Positions 43,495-53,037 are shown, counted from the first letter of the stretch. The stretch is 64,000 nt of DNA from Pseudokordiimonas caeni (GCF_026719705.1 NZ_JAPPRR010000001.1:310001-374000); one strand, 5' to 3'. A program made the numbers and translations. Notes: generated by a model from the letters alone, not told the origin.

Positions 43495-43514
43495 CATGGG
43501 TACGCTTAAATACC

Positions 43515-45920
43515 TTAGAAGGTAAAGTCGAGACGGAGCGAGACGGTGCGTTCAGCACCATAATAGAAGTATTTCTCGCCAAGTGCAGCTTCACTGCGAT
43601 AGCGCGACCGCTTGTACTCGATGATCTCGGTATTCAGGAGGTTGTTCACATACAGGCTGAAGCGAACATTCTCGTTGATATTGATCGAGCCCGAAACATT
43701 GACAACCTCATAGCCTGGCGACCGATCCGATTCAAGGACACCAAAGTGCGACGAGTAGCTACCGTAACCGGCAAGCTCTGCACGAACCGAAGCCTCTTTC
43801 GAGAAAAGATCGAACTCCTGGTCGAGCGCGACATAATAGTTATACTTCGGCACCATCGTCATGTCGTCGCCCTTCTCAGCACCGATTGCCGGTGCGTCGG
43901 AGGTCATCTTGCTGTCCGTGTAGGAAGCATTGACGCTCAGGGTCAGGCCTTCCATCAGGAGAGCCGTGCTCTCGAACTCCACGCCACGTGCACGAGCCGA
44001 GGCGGCGTTGGCGGTGTAGGAGAAGCCACAGCTCGGCATATAGACGCTGGTCTGCACGTCAGTCCAGTCGATCTGGTAAACAGCGGACGAAACTTGCAGA
44101 CGACGATCAGCGAGGAAGCCCTTGAAGCCGACCTCATAGTTCTTGATCTTGTCCGAATTGTAGCGGTTCACGTAGGAGCCGACGTTTTCGTCATTACGGC
44201 AGTCTGCCGGCGGGGTTGGGCCGTTGTTGCCGCCCGGACGGTAGCCTTCCGAATAGATGGCGAAGATCGACATTTCGTCGGACGGCATCCACGACACCCC
44301 GAATTTCTTGCGGGTGCCGTTTTCCTTGCCGTCGTCGCCCTTTGTCTCGGAAACGCTCGGCTCGTCACCGATCCAGATGCCCGAAACGATCGAGTGCTCG
44401 GTATCCTTCAGGTCATAGTAACGCAGGCCCGCGGTGAATTCGAAGGCGCCCGCAGCTTCGGTTTCAAGCCGGTAGCTTGCTTCACCGAACAGGGCCATTT
44501 CACGGGACGTCAGTTCGATCTGGTTATAGTTGTAGTTCTTGGTGTCATCGCCATAGAGGCGGGCACCGATTTCGCTCGGGTCGCCGAGGCCCCAATAATA
44601 GCCCCAGAGATAAGCGGCAATCGCGCGGCTCTTGTTGTCGCTAGCGTGATATTGCCACTGGCCGTTCGGGCGGTTGCCGTAATCGACCGAATCGTAGAAG
44701 CCACCGATCGTCCAGTCGAAGGCACCGCCGGTGTTTGACTGCAGGCGAACTTCATGGGTCCAGCGCTTGTGGCCGTCATCGTTGGTGATCCAGGTCTTGA
44801 ACAGGTCGTTCGCGTCCGAACGCGACCAGTTGTCGAGCGATTCATGGTCGAACCGGCGCCAGGACCCGGCATAGATGAGATCCGCACCCGAGAAGATATT
44901 TTCCTTGTTCACGCGCAGCGTGGCAAGGTCCATCATTTCGTCAACCCAGGGATCAAGGCTCTCCCACACAGCAAACTTCGGATTGTAGTCCGGGTTGATG
45001 CTGTCGGTCACACCGCGGCATTCCGGCCGCTCGCCCGAGCAGGACGGGAAGTCGAGAGCCACGTCATAGCCATAAAGGGCATCCGGGTTCTCGGTCAGGA
45101 TTGCTTCGTAATAATAGCCGGGCTGGGACCGGTCTGCATATTCATAACCCTGCGACTTATAACGCTGGTGAACATACCCAAAGACCACCTCTGTCTCCGG
45201 GTTTGCCTGCCACAGCATCTGGGCACGGACATACATGTCCTTTTCAAAGCCATAGTCAGCTGTTTGGGTGTTCAGGATTTTGCCTGAACGGTCTCCAACC
45301 TTGCCGGTAACGCGCGCAGCCAGCTTGTCATCGATCAGGGGGATGTTGACGCCTGCATAGATGAAGCTGGCGAGGTCGGGACGGTTCTTTTCACTCTCCA
45401 GGATAGCGGCACCGAAGGCTTCAACTTCGTTGAGGCGCGGCTTGTTGGTGATGATACGGACCGTGCCGCCAATGGCGTTGGAACCATAAAGCGTGCCCTG
45501 CGGGCCGCGCAGAACCTCGACACGTTCGATGTCGAAAAGGTCATCGAAATCGTAGGGAATGTCATCCGTGAACGAGCTCGAGGTTCCGGGGGTCGAGTCG
45601 TTGCCACCCGAAAGGCCGCGCAGGATCAGTTCGCCGCGCGGGTTGGCGGCACCTGCCACCGTGCGGTAAACGTCTTCCTTGTTGATGAGGTTCCGTTTCA
45701 GGATTTCCTTGGCGCCAACAGCCGTGATGTTCATCGGCACTTCGACGAGCATTTCCTGACGCTTGCGCGAGGTAACAACGATTTCTTCGAGGCTCAGTTC
45801 TTCATTGTCGCCGGTGGCTTCCTGTGCCGTAACGGCGCCGGTGGCGCCCATGACACTGGCAAGGGCAACGCCACCAAGCAGCATGCGTGCATGCCGCCGG
45901 CAAGTATAGTGATTGGTCAT
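43515..45920 (-). CDS. TonB-dependent outer-membrane receptor (third)
   Basis: 801 residues. A signal peptide ends near AVTAQEA; a TonB box (LEEIVVTSRKRQEML), plug phrases LILRGLSGGNDSTPG and VEVLRGPQGTLYGSNAIGG, and a barrel ending in LRLDFTF follow. GGGAGTGGAAGCAG precedes the ATG. It is of the same general type as the receptor at 10893 (FecA/sphingomonad-like), not of the large carbohydrate type. It reads divergently from an S9 peptidase gene, across a 229-bp region containing a hairpin, and leads a run with TPR-sulfotransferase and moaA. Ligand unknown; a peptide is possible given the divergent peptidase. Confidence 0.93.
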   Translation of the reverse strand: MTNHYTCRRHARMLLGGVALASVMGATGAVTAQEATGDNEELSLEEIVVTSRKRQEMLVEVPMNITAVGAKEILKRNLINKEDVYRTVAGAANPRGELILRGLSGGNDSTPGTSSSFTDDIPYDFDDLFDIERVEVLRGPQGTLYGSNAIGGTVRIITNKPRLNEVEAFGAAILESEKNRPDLASFIYAGVNIPLIDDKLAARVTGKVGDRSGKILNTQTADYGFEKDMYVRAQMLWQANPETEVVFGYVHQRYKSQGYEYADRSQPGYYYEAILTENPDALYGYDVALDFPSCSGERPECRGVTDSINPDYNPKFAVWESLDPWVDEMMDLATLRVNKENIFSGADLIYAGSWRRFDHESLDNWSRSDANDLFKTWITNDDGHKRWTHEVRLQSNTGGAFDWTIGGFYDSVDYGNRPNGQWQYHASDNKSRAIAAYLWGYYWGLGDPSEIGARLYGDDTKNYNYNQIELTSREMALFGEASYRLETEAAGAFEFTAGLRYYDLKDTEHSIVSGIWIGDEPSVSETKGDDGKENGTRKKFGVSWMPSDEMSIFAIYSEGYRPGGNNGPTPPADCRNDENVGSYVNRYNSDKIKNYEVGFKGFLADRRLQVSSAVYQIDWTDVQTSVYMPSCGFSYTANAASARARGVEFESTALLMEGLTLSVNASYTDSKMTSDAPAIGAEKGDDMTMVPKYNYYVALDQEFDLFSKEASVRAELAGYGSYSSHFGVLESDRSPGYEVVNVSGSININENVRFSLYVNNLLNTEIIEYKRSRYRSEAALGEKYFYYGAERTVSLRLDFTF

Positions 45921-46005
45921 CTGCTTCCACTCCCTGTTAGGGGGCTGGCTGCTTTCTGGCTTCCGATCGTGATGTCGTTAATGCAGCCTTGGCCCTTCAA
46001 CTATC

Positions 46006-46030
46006 CTGACCTTCCGGTCAGACCTTTTTT
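46006..46030 (+). other. Terminator-like hairpin in divergent intergenic region
   Basis: CTGACC-TTCC-GGTCAG (46006-46021) followed by ACC and six T residues looks like an intrinsic terminator on the plus strand. No plus-strand gene ends here; it lies in the leader between the receptor and the S9 peptidase. It could be a leader attenuator for the peptidase if its promoter is further left, or an operator dyad. The remaining gap (45921-46149) shows nothing else clear. Confidence 0.45.
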
Positions 46031-46149
46031 ACCTAAACTTCGGTGCCATCAGCTAAGCAGGAGTCTTGCCATCAGGCAAACAAAATGATCACAATTCCGT
46101 AATGCGAACGTCACGGACTGCTGCAGGGGCAGCACATTGGGGGGAAATC

Positions 46150-48210
46150 ATGAAGACCAAAACGATCAGCGCTGCAGCGATTCTGCTCGGCGCAATGCTC
46201 GCATCGGGCGCATGGGCGGAAACGCCGCCACGTGTTCTGACCATCGACGATGCCATGAAACTGGAGACGATCGGGGACCCGGCCATCAGCCCGGACGGTC
46301 GCTGGATCGCCTACCGCGTGTATGGCGCCGATCTTGAGGCCGACCGCGGCGCCAGCCAGATCTGGATGGTTTCGGCGGACGGGAAGCAGAAGCTGCCGAT
46401 GACCGCACCGGCGACTCGTGCCCGTTCACCACGCTGGTCACCCGATGGCCGGTACCTCGCTTTCCTCGCCAACAAGGAAGGCGAAGGTGATGACGCCGGC
46501 ACGCAGGTCTGGCTTCTGGACCGGCGGGGCGGTGAGGCGATCCAGCATACGAAAGTGAAAGGCGGGGTGGACGATTACCTTTGGTCGCCGGATGGCAGCC
46601 GCATGCTCCTGACCATCACCGACCCCGAGCCCGAAGCCGAGAAAGGCAAGGACGGGAAAGACAAGCCGAAGCCCTGGGTGATCGACCGGCTGCAGTTCAA
46701 GCAGGATGGTGTCGGCTATCTCGACCGCCGCCGCGCACACCTTTATCTGTTTGACGGCAAAGGCGAACCCGAGCAGATCACCTTCGGCGACTATGACGAC
46801 GAAAACCCGGCCTGGAGCCCGGATGGCAAAAGTGTCGCGTTTGAGAGCAACCGGACGGCGGAGCCCGACGGCAATGTGAACAGCGATGTTTGGGTCGTCT
46901 CAGCCGAAGCGGGGCTGAAGGACCGGCCCCTGCGCCAGTTGACCACCCATCCGGGGGAGGATGGCAGCCCGGCATGGAGCCCGGACGGCAAGACGATTGC
47001 CTACACGACCGTCACGACGCTCGATAAAATCTGGTACGCGACCCGGCATCTCGCCGTGATCCCGGCCGAGGGCGGCACGCCGAAGGTGCTGACGGCAGCT
47101 TATGACCGCATGGTCTACAATCCCGAATTCATGCCGAACGGCAAATCAGTGCTCGCAGTGGCTGAAGACGCTGGCGAATATCCGCTGATTTCGGTCGATG
47201 TGAAATCGGGTAAGGTCACGCGGCTGGATCCAGCTGGCGGCGATACCGGTGATTTTGCTATCGGCAAGAAGGGCGAAGTGATCACGACACGGGCAACGCC
47301 TGAACGCCCGCTGGCGCTTGGCAAGCTTGGCGGCAAGGGCTGGGCCGTGCTTGATGACCGCAATGCAGAGCGGCTGGCCGGTATCACGCTCGCAAGCGTG
47401 CAGAAGATCACCGCGAAAAGCGCCGACGGCACGCCGGTCGAGGCCTATCTCTATCTCCCGCCGAATTACACGCAGGGCACCAAGGTGCCGATGTTGCTGC
47501 GGCCGCACGGCGGGCCGGTTGCCCAGCATTCGGTCGGCTTCGATAAGGAAATGCAGGTGCTGGCGGCAGCAGGCTATGCGGTGCTAGCGCCCAATCCGCG
47601 TGGCTCCACCGGCTACGGTGAGGATTTCTCCGCTGCTATCTTCGCCGAGTGGGGCGTGAAGGACTTTGCCGACGAAATGGCTGCCGTTGACGAGGCCATC
47701 GCCATGGGCGTGGCGGACCCCGACAAGCTTGGTGTCGGCGGTTGGTCCTATGGTGGTATCATGACCAATTATGTGATCACAAAATCGACGCGCTTCAAGG
47801 CGGCGATTTCGGGCGCGAGCGAGGTCAATTACACCGCGAACTATGGCCACGACATTTATCAGCTGACATGGGAAGCCGAGCTTGGCCTGCCGTGGGAAAG
47901 CCGCGAAACGTGGGAAAAGATCAACCCCTTCAACGATGTCGGCAAGGTTACGACGCCCACACTCGTGATGGGTGGCAAGGAAGACTGGAACGTACCGATC
48001 CAGAACTCCGAGCAGCTGTATCAGGCGCTGAAGCGCCGCGGCATTCCGACGGAACTGGTTGTCTATCCGGATGAGGATCACGGCATCGACCGGCCGAGCT
48101 TCGTGGTGGACCGCTACCAGCGCTATATCGCCTGGTACGATTGCCACATCCTCGGCAAGTGCGAAGCCCGGACGGCGGAAGCAAAGAAAGACGAGAAGAA
48201 AGCGGACTAA
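46150..48210 (+). CDS. S9 family peptidase (prolyl oligopeptidase / acylaminoacyl-peptidase type)
   Basis: 686 residues from ATG 46150, with a signal peptide (SAAAILLGAMLASGAWA). The N-terminal half is a beta-propeller with WD40-like phrases (PAISPDGRWIAYRV, PRWSPDGRYLAF, PAWSPDGKSVAF). The C-terminal alpha/beta hydrolase has Ser533 in GWSYGG, Asp612 in KEDWNVP and His644 in DEDHGID. It should cleave short peptides in the periplasm, in keeping with the divergent TonB receptor supplying them. Its stop codon overlaps the stop of the convergent SulP gene, so there is no room for a terminator between them. Confidence 0.93.
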   Translation: MKTKTISAAAILLGAMLASGAWAETPPRVLTIDDAMKLETIGDPAISPDGRWIAYRVYGADLEADRGASQIWMVSADGKQKLPMTAPATRARSPRWSPDGRYLAFLANKEGEGDDAGTQVWLLDRRGGEAIQHTKVKGGVDDYLWSPDGSRMLLTITDPEPEAEKGKDGKDKPKPWVIDRLQFKQDGVGYLDRRRAHLYLFDGKGEPEQITFGDYDDENPAWSPDGKSVAFESNRTAEPDGNVNSDVWVVSAEAGLKDRPLRQLTTHPGEDGSPAWSPDGKTIAYTTVTTLDKIWYATRHLAVIPAEGGTPKVLTAAYDRMVYNPEFMPNGKSVLAVAEDAGEYPLISVDVKSGKVTRLDPAGGDTGDFAIGKKGEVITTRATPERPLALGKLGGKGWAVLDDRNAERLAGITLASVQKITAKSADGTPVEAYLYLPPNYTQGTKVPMLLRPHGGPVAQHSVGFDKEMQVLAAAGYAVLAPNPRGSTGYGEDFSAAIFAEWGVKDFADEMAAVDEAIAMGVADPDKLGVGGWSYGGIMTNYVITKSTRFKAAISGASEVNYTANYGHDIYQLTWEAELGLPWESRETWEKINPFNDVGKVTTPTLVMGGKEDWNVPIQNSEQLYQALKRRGIPTELVVYPDEDHGIDRPSFVVDRYQRYIAWYDCHILGKCEARTAEAKKDEKKAD

Positions 48211-49970
48211 ATCCCCGCACCTTCTTCCAGGGCCTCGTCCTCCTTCGTCATACGGGGGGCGAGGTCCAGCACTGCCTGATACTGGCTGAGGTAGACCTTG
48301 CCGGTGAGGGCATCCAGAAAATGGGACCGCTTCAGCCGGTCCATCACCGGGCCTTTCACCTCGCTCAGGTGGAAGGTTACGCCGCTGTCCTTCAAGCGCT
48401 CGTTGATGGCCTCAAGGCTTTCAAGCGCGCTTGCGTCAATCGCATTGATTGCCGGGCACATCAGCACCACGTGGCGGAGCGCAGGGTTGGCGGCGACGAG
48501 ATCGTAGATCCGGTCCTCCAGAAACCGCGCATTGGCGAAATAGAGGCTTTCATCCACCCTGAGCGTCAGGAGACTCGGGCTGGTGACCACCTTGTGGCGG
48601 TGCACATTGCGGAAATGTTCGGTCCCTGGCACCAGTCCGACGATCGCCGTGTGCGGGTTGCTGGAACGGTAAAGAAGGATCACGACTGAAAGTACCACGC
48701 CTGCTGCCACGCCGTTTTCAACGCCGGAAAGCAGTGTGATCAGGATGGTGGCGGCCATCGCCGCAAAGTCGCCCTTCGAATAGGTCCATGTGCGGCGGAT
48801 GGCGCCAAAGTCCACAAGGGACAGCACGGCCACGATGATGGTGGCGGCGAGCGTTGCCTTGGGCAGGAAGTAAAGATAGGGCGTCAGGAACAGGGTGGCG
48901 ACGGCGATACCCACCGCCGTGAAGGCGCCCGCCGCCGGGGTCTCGGCACCCGCGTCATAATTGACAACTGACCGCGCGAAGCCGCCGGTGACCGGATAGC
49001 CGCCGCTCATGGCCGAACCGATGTTGGCGGCACCCAATGCGGCAAGTTCCTGATTGGGGTCGATCCGCTGGCGCCGCTTGGCGGCAAGCGTCTGGGCGAC
49101 CGATACGGATTCGACAAAGCCGATGAGGCTCAGAAGTGCGGCTGCAATGCCAAGCTCGGTAACAAGGCCGAGGCTCGGGATCGGCAGCTGCAGGGCCGGC
49201 AGGCCCACGGGCACGGTGCCGACGATTTTTACACCCTTGTCTTCCAGCGACAGGCCAGCGGCGGCGAGCGTGGTGGCGGCGACCGCGAGCACCGGCCCCG
49301 CCTTGGTGATAAGGTCCGCCGCGCGCTTGCCCACCCCAAGCGCGATCAGCACGCTTTTCAGTCGCAGGCGGACGAAATAGAGGAAAGCCACGCTTAGGGC
49401 GCCGATCACCAGCGTTGGTACGTTCGTCTCGTCCAGATGGCCGAGAAGCCCCCCAAGCTGTTCGACAAGCGTATGCCCGCCCGCCTTGATGCCGAAAATG
49501 GTGCCAAGCTGGCTGACGGCGATCAGGATGCCGGAAGCCGTGATGAAGCCGGAAATCACCGGATGGCTCAGGAAATTGGCGAGGAAGCCGAGCCGCAAGG
49601 CGCTCATGCCAATGAGGAAGACGCCCGAAAGCACGGCAAGCGCTGTCGCGGTTTCCACATAGCCGATGGTGCCGGGCTCGGCGATGCGGCTGACGGCAGC
49701 GGCGGTCATCAGCGAGATGACGGCGACGGGGCCAACTGCCAGCGCCCGGCTGGTGCCAAAGAGGGCATAGAAGACAAGTGGCAGGATGGAGGCATAAAGC
49801 CCCACCTGCGGCGGCAGGCCGGCTAGCATGGCATAAGCCAGCGACTGCGGGATCAGCATGATCGTCACGATCACGGCGGCCGTCAGGTCGCTGACCAGCT
49901 GGTCACGGCTGTATAGCGAGGCCCAGCCAAGGATGGGCAGGACACGGGAGAGGCGAGGGAGCAACTTCAT
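48207..49970 (-). CDS. SulP family anion transporter with STAS domain
   Basis: 587 residues from ATG 49970, preceded by AGGAGG; the frame extends to 50096 but that part overlaps the upstream gene. About 11 transmembrane segments begin DLTAAVIVTIMLIPQSLAYAMLAG, a SulP signature. A cytoplasmic STAS domain occupies the last 130 residues (LTLRVDESLYFANARFLED). SulP proteins carry sulfate, bicarbonate or other anions. As last gene of the sulfide-oxidation operon (28 bp after the SQR fusion) it is likely to move sulfite or sulfate made from sulfide. Direction of transport is not known. Confidence 0.93.
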   Translation of the reverse strand: MKLLPRLSRVLPILGWASLYSRDQLVSDLTAAVIVTIMLIPQSLAYAMLAGLPPQVGLYASILPLVFYALFGTSRALAVGPVAVISLMTAAAVSRIAEPGTIGYVETATALAVLSGVFLIGMSALRLGFLANFLSHPVISGFITASGILIAVSQLGTIFGIKAGGHTLVEQLGGLLGHLDETNVPTLVIGALSVAFLYFVRLRLKSVLIALGVGKRAADLITKAGPVLAVAATTLAAAGLSLEDKGVKIVGTVPVGLPALQLPIPSLGLVTELGIAAALLSLIGFVESVSVAQTLAAKRRQRIDPNQELAALGAANIGSAMSGGYPVTGGFARSVVNYDAGAETPAAGAFTAVGIAVATLFLTPYLYFLPKATLAATIIVAVLSLVDFGAIRRTWTYSKGDFAAMAATILITLLSGVENGVAAGVVLSVVILLYRSSNPHTAIVGLVPGTEHFRNVHRHKVVTSPSLLTLRVDESLYFANARFLEDRIYDLVAANPALRHVVLMCPAINAIDASALESLEAINERLKDSGVTFHLSEVKGPVMDRLKRSHFLDALTGKVYLSQYQAVLDLAPRMTKEDEALEEGAGI

Positions 49971-49998
49971 GGCCTGTCCTCCTTGGCTGGAAACTCTA

Positions 49999-51750
49999 TC
50001 AAACCTGGCGGTTGCTGCTATCGAAATCGCAGGCGGCTTCCACCTCGAACGGGCGCGGCGCGTGCGACAGGACGTTTGGTTCTGCCAGCCACTCACGGCC
50101 CTTCAGCATAAGGTCGAAATAGATGCCGGGCATCAGTTTCTCCTTCAGGAACCAGCCGAGGAAGGTCGGCTTCGTGCCATCGATCAGCCAGCGGGGCAGG
50201 GTCGGCTGCAGCTTGCCGCCATAGCCGAACTCGGCGAGGACCACCTTGCCGCGCTCGACCGTGAGGGGGCAGGAGCCATAGCCTTCGTAGATGGCGCTCG
50301 GTGCCTTGCCGTCGAGGATAGCGAGCGTGTTGAGCGCCACGACAGGTGCCTGTTTGCGCACGGCCGCCGCGGTTTTGGCGTTGGCGGCAGAACAGCCGTC
50401 GCCAAGGCCGAAGACATTGCCGTAACGCACATGCTGCAGCGTGTCGTGATGGACTTCGACCCAACCGGCAGCGTCGCCAAGCGGGCTTTTCTTCATGAAA
50501 TCCAGCGGCCCTTGCGGCGGGCACACATGGATCATGTCAAAGGGCCGGGTTTCGGTGCGCGTGACACCTTCATTGTCCGTCACTTCAAAGGTTGCCGTCT
50601 TGGCGCTGCCATCGACCGCGACCAGGCTTTCCTTGAAATGGAGATGCGCGTCATAGGCTTTAACATAGTCCATCAGCGCGGGCACATAGTCGGCAACGCC
50701 GAACAGAACCGCGCCTGCCGTGTGGAAATTCACATCAATATCGCCCAGCACGCCGAGCCGCTTCCAGGCATCACAGGCCAGATACATGGCCTTCTGAGGG
50801 GCGCCCGCGCATTTGATGGGCATCACCGGCTGCGTGAAAAGCGCCCGCCCGAATTTGAGTGTGCGAACGAGTTCCCACGTGTAGGGGGCGAGATCAAAAC
50901 GATAGTTGGAGGTAACACCATTCTGGCCAAGCGTTTCCTTCAGCCCCTTGATCTTGTCCCAATCAAGCTGCAGGCCGGGCGCGGCGATCAGCACCTTGTA
51001 ATGCACGCTTTCTCCGTTTTCGAGCAACACGGCATTGTCTTCGGGCTTGAATTCGGCAACCGCCGCCTGAACCCATTTGGCGCCAAGCGGGATGACCGAC
51101 GCCATCGGGCGTTTGGTCTGGTCCCGGTTGAACACGCCGCCGCCCACAAGCGTCCAGCCTGGCTGGTAATAATGGATGTCGCGCGGCTCGATCACTGTCA
51201 CATCAAGATGCGGGCGGCGTTTCAGGATGCTGGCGGCCACGGCAAGGCCGGCCGCGCCGCCACCGACGATTACCACATCATGGGGGCGCGTTTTGGGGAA
51301 CTGCTTGCGCAGATTATCGGTGTCGCGCCGCGCCGCGGTGCCCTGCAGGCGCTCGCGCTGGCCTGAGAGGTCGTAGCCGGCCTCGTGTACGGTCGAAAGG
51401 ATGGCATCGACCGACAGATGCCCCGCTTCAGCGAGCGCCCAAAGCGTGGCCGAGCGTGTGCCGGTGCGGCAGAAGGCGAGGACAGGTCCTTCCAGTTCAG
51501 CCAATGCTTCGCGGAACGCTGTGACATCCTTGTCTGCAATCGCACCCGAGACGACGGGAATGTTCCGCCATGCGAGGCCGTGCCGTTCGGCTGCCGCTTG
51601 CAGGGCTGCCGATGCGGGCTGGTCGTCTTCCTCGCCGTCCGGGCGGTTGCAGACGATGCCCTTGAAGCCCTGAGCGGCGAGGATGCCGATTTCCATTTCC
51701 CGGATCTGCGGCGAGACGGATAGGCCGGGGCCGATCTTGCGGATGTCCAT
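49999..51750 (-). CDS. Fusion: DUF442/TIGR01244 phosphatase-like sulfur transferase + sulfide:quinone oxidoreductase-like flavoprotein
   Basis: 583 residues. Residues 1-120 form a DUF442 (beta-lactamase-hydrolase-associated) domain with a Cys-x5-Arg loop, FCRTGTRSATLWAL, similar to tyrosine-phosphatase and rhodanese-like domains. From about 150 the FAD domain begins (HDVVIVGGGAAGLAVAASIL), followed by sulfide:quinone oxidoreductase-like sequence (YYQPGWTLVGGG, FTQPVMPIKCAGAPQKAMYL with the conserved Cys region). It probably oxidises sulfide to persulfide and passes it on, at the membrane face. It lies between the metallo-beta-lactamase-fold dioxygenase and SulP genes of the SqrR operon. The fusion is known in several proteobacteria; its exact chemistry is inferred. 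Confidence 0.9.
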   Translation of the reverse strand: MDIRKIGPGLSVSPQIREMEIGILAAQGFKGIVCNRPDGEEDDQPASAALQAAAERHGLAWRNIPVVSGAIADKDVTAFREALAELEGPVLAFCRTGTRSATLWALAEAGHLSVDAILSTVHEAGYDLSGQRERLQGTAARRDTDNLRKQFPKTRPHDVVIVGGGAAGLAVAASILKRRPHLDVTVIEPRDIHYYQPGWTLVGGGVFNRDQTKRPMASVIPLGAKWVQAAVAEFKPEDNAVLLENGESVHYKVLIAAPGLQLDWDKIKGLKETLGQNGVTSNYRFDLAPYTWELVRTLKFGRALFTQPVMPIKCAGAPQKAMYLACDAWKRLGVLGDIDVNFHTAGAVLFGVADYVPALMDYVKAYDAHLHFKESLVAVDGSAKTATFEVTDNEGVTRTETRPFDMIHVCPPQGPLDFMKKSPLGDAAGWVEVHHDTLQHVRYGNVFGLGDGCSAANAKTAAAVRKQAPVVALNTLAILDGKAPSAIYEGYGSCPLTVERGKVVLAEFGYGGKLQPTLPRWLIDGTKPTFLGWFLKEKLMPGIYFDLMLKGREWLAEPNVLSHAPRPFEVEAACDFDSSNRQV

Positions 51751-51773
51751 TTGCGCGCTCCTCTGTGGCGGGG

Positions 51774-52637
51774 TTACAGGGCGTTGACCGGGATTTTCAG
51801 GTAGGTGACGCCGTTGTCGTCCGGCGGTGGCATATGACCGGCCCGCATGTTCACCTGCACCGACGGCAGGATCAGGCGCGGCATATCAAGCGTTGCGTCG
51901 CGCTTCTCGCGCATCGCCACGAAGGTGTCCTCGGCCACGCCCTGATGGATATGGATATTGGCCGCCTTTTCCTCGCCAACCGTGGTTTCCCAGCGATAGT
52001 CGTCACGACCCGGCGCCTTGTAATCGTGACACATGAACAGGCGGGTCTCGTCGGGCAGGGCGAAGATCTTCTGCACGGATTTGTAAAGCGTGTGGGCATT
52101 GCCGCCGGGGAAATCGCAGCGTGCGGTGCCATAGTCGGGCATGAAGAGCGTGTCGCCCAAAAAGCCGGCGTCGCCGATCACATAGGTCATGCAGGCGGGC
52201 GTGTGGCCGGGGGTGTGGATCGCCTTGGCCTCGATGCTGCCAACCTTGAAGGCTTCGCCGTCCTTGAAAAGATGGTCGAACTGGCTGCCGTCGCGGGCGA
52301 AGTCGGTGCCAGCGTTGAACACCTTGCCGAATACGTTCTGCACCACTGTGATGTTGAAGCCGATGCCCATGCGTCCGCCCAGCTTTTCCTTCAGGTAGGG
52401 GGCAGCGGAAAGGTGATCGGCATGGACGTGGGTTTCCAGAATCCAGTCGATGGTCAGGCCCCCGGCCTTCACGAAGGCGATAAGCTTGTCAGCCGTTTCG
52501 GTGCTGGTGCGGCCGGAGTTCGGATTATAGTCGAGAACCGAATCCACAATCGCGGCATGCTTGGTTGAAGGATCAGCCACGACATAGCTGACAGTGAAGG
52601 TCGGTTCATCGAAAAAAGCGGTGACAACAGGTTTCAT
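51774..52637 (-). CDS. Metallo-beta-lactamase-fold hydrolase, probable persulfide dioxygenase (Blh/ETHE1-like)
   Basis: 287 residues. The motif THVHADHLSAAPYLKEKLGG is the His-x-His-x-Asp-His motif of the fold; HTPGHTPACMTYVIGD and the FMCHDYKAPGRDD region provide further ligands, as in ETHE1-type persulfide dioxygenases and the Blh proteins of bigR operons. The product would oxidise glutathione persulfide to sulfite with one non-haem iron. It directly follows the SqrR/BigR-like gene (14-bp gap) and precedes the SQR fusion. Cytoplasmic. A role in sulfide detoxification is strongly supported by context. Confidence 0.9.
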   Translation of the reverse strand: MKPVVTAFFDEPTFTVSYVVADPSTKHAAIVDSVLDYNPNSGRTSTETADKLIAFVKAGGLTIDWILETHVHADHLSAAPYLKEKLGGRMGIGFNITVVQNVFGKVFNAGTDFARDGSQFDHLFKDGEAFKVGSIEAKAIHTPGHTPACMTYVIGDAGFLGDTLFMPDYGTARCDFPGGNAHTLYKSVQKIFALPDETRLFMCHDYKAPGRDDYRWETTVGEEKAANIHIHQGVAEDTFVAMREKRDATLDMPRLILPSVQVNMRAGHMPPPDDNGVTYLKIPVNAL

Positions 52638-52651
52638 CTCGGGGCTCCTTT

Positions 52652-52978
52652 TCAGTCAGCCGGATCTTCCCCATCCGGGCCAAAGGCATTGCAGAGTGCG
52701 TCGATCAGCAGATTGAGGCGGATGTCTGCAATGCTGTAGTAGACGGTTTTCGAATCGCGGCGGGCTGCGACCAGCCCTTCAGCCCGCAGCCGGGCAAGAT
52801 CGCGCGAGAGCGTGGGCTGCTTTACCCCTGTCTCGTTCTCGATCGTGCCGACCGATTTTTCGCCTTCGATCAGGGCACAGACCGCCAGAAGGCGGTTCGG
52901 GTGCGACATCGTTTTCAGGAGGGCAGCGACGTCGCCGGCGCGTTCCCTGAGTTCGGGCAATTGATCGGGTCTTGGCAT
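52652..52978 (-). CDS. ArsR-family persulfide-sensing repressor (SqrR/BigR type)
   Basis: 108 residues, a single winged-helix domain (SVGTIENETGVKQPTLSRDLARL). It has exactly two cysteines, Cys34 (LAVCALIEGE) and Cys96 (IDALCNAFG), positioned like the pair that forms a polysulfide bridge in SqrR and BigR. No other metal-site ligands of ArsR/CzrA type are evident. It should repress its own operon and the divergent YeeE/YedE genes until reactive sulfur species form the bridge. An AT-rich inverted repeat at 53038-53074 in the divergent region is a possible operator. Confidence 0.9.
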   Translation of the reverse strand: MPRPDQLPELRERAGDVAALLKTMSHPNRLLAVCALIEGEKSVGTIENETGVKQPTLSRDLARLRAEGLVAARRDSKTVYYSIADIRLNLLIDALCNAFGPDGEDPAD

Positions 52979-53037
52979 GGGCGAATGGCTCCTTCTTCAT
53001 CCTGGCATTGATTTCGGGCTTGCCGTTCTCTCCTCAT

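Noticed and set aside
42585-44738. 717-codon plus-strand frame opposite the second TPR-sulfotransferase and third receptor
   Set aside because: It spans two real genes and their intergenic hairpin, and shows no domain of its own.
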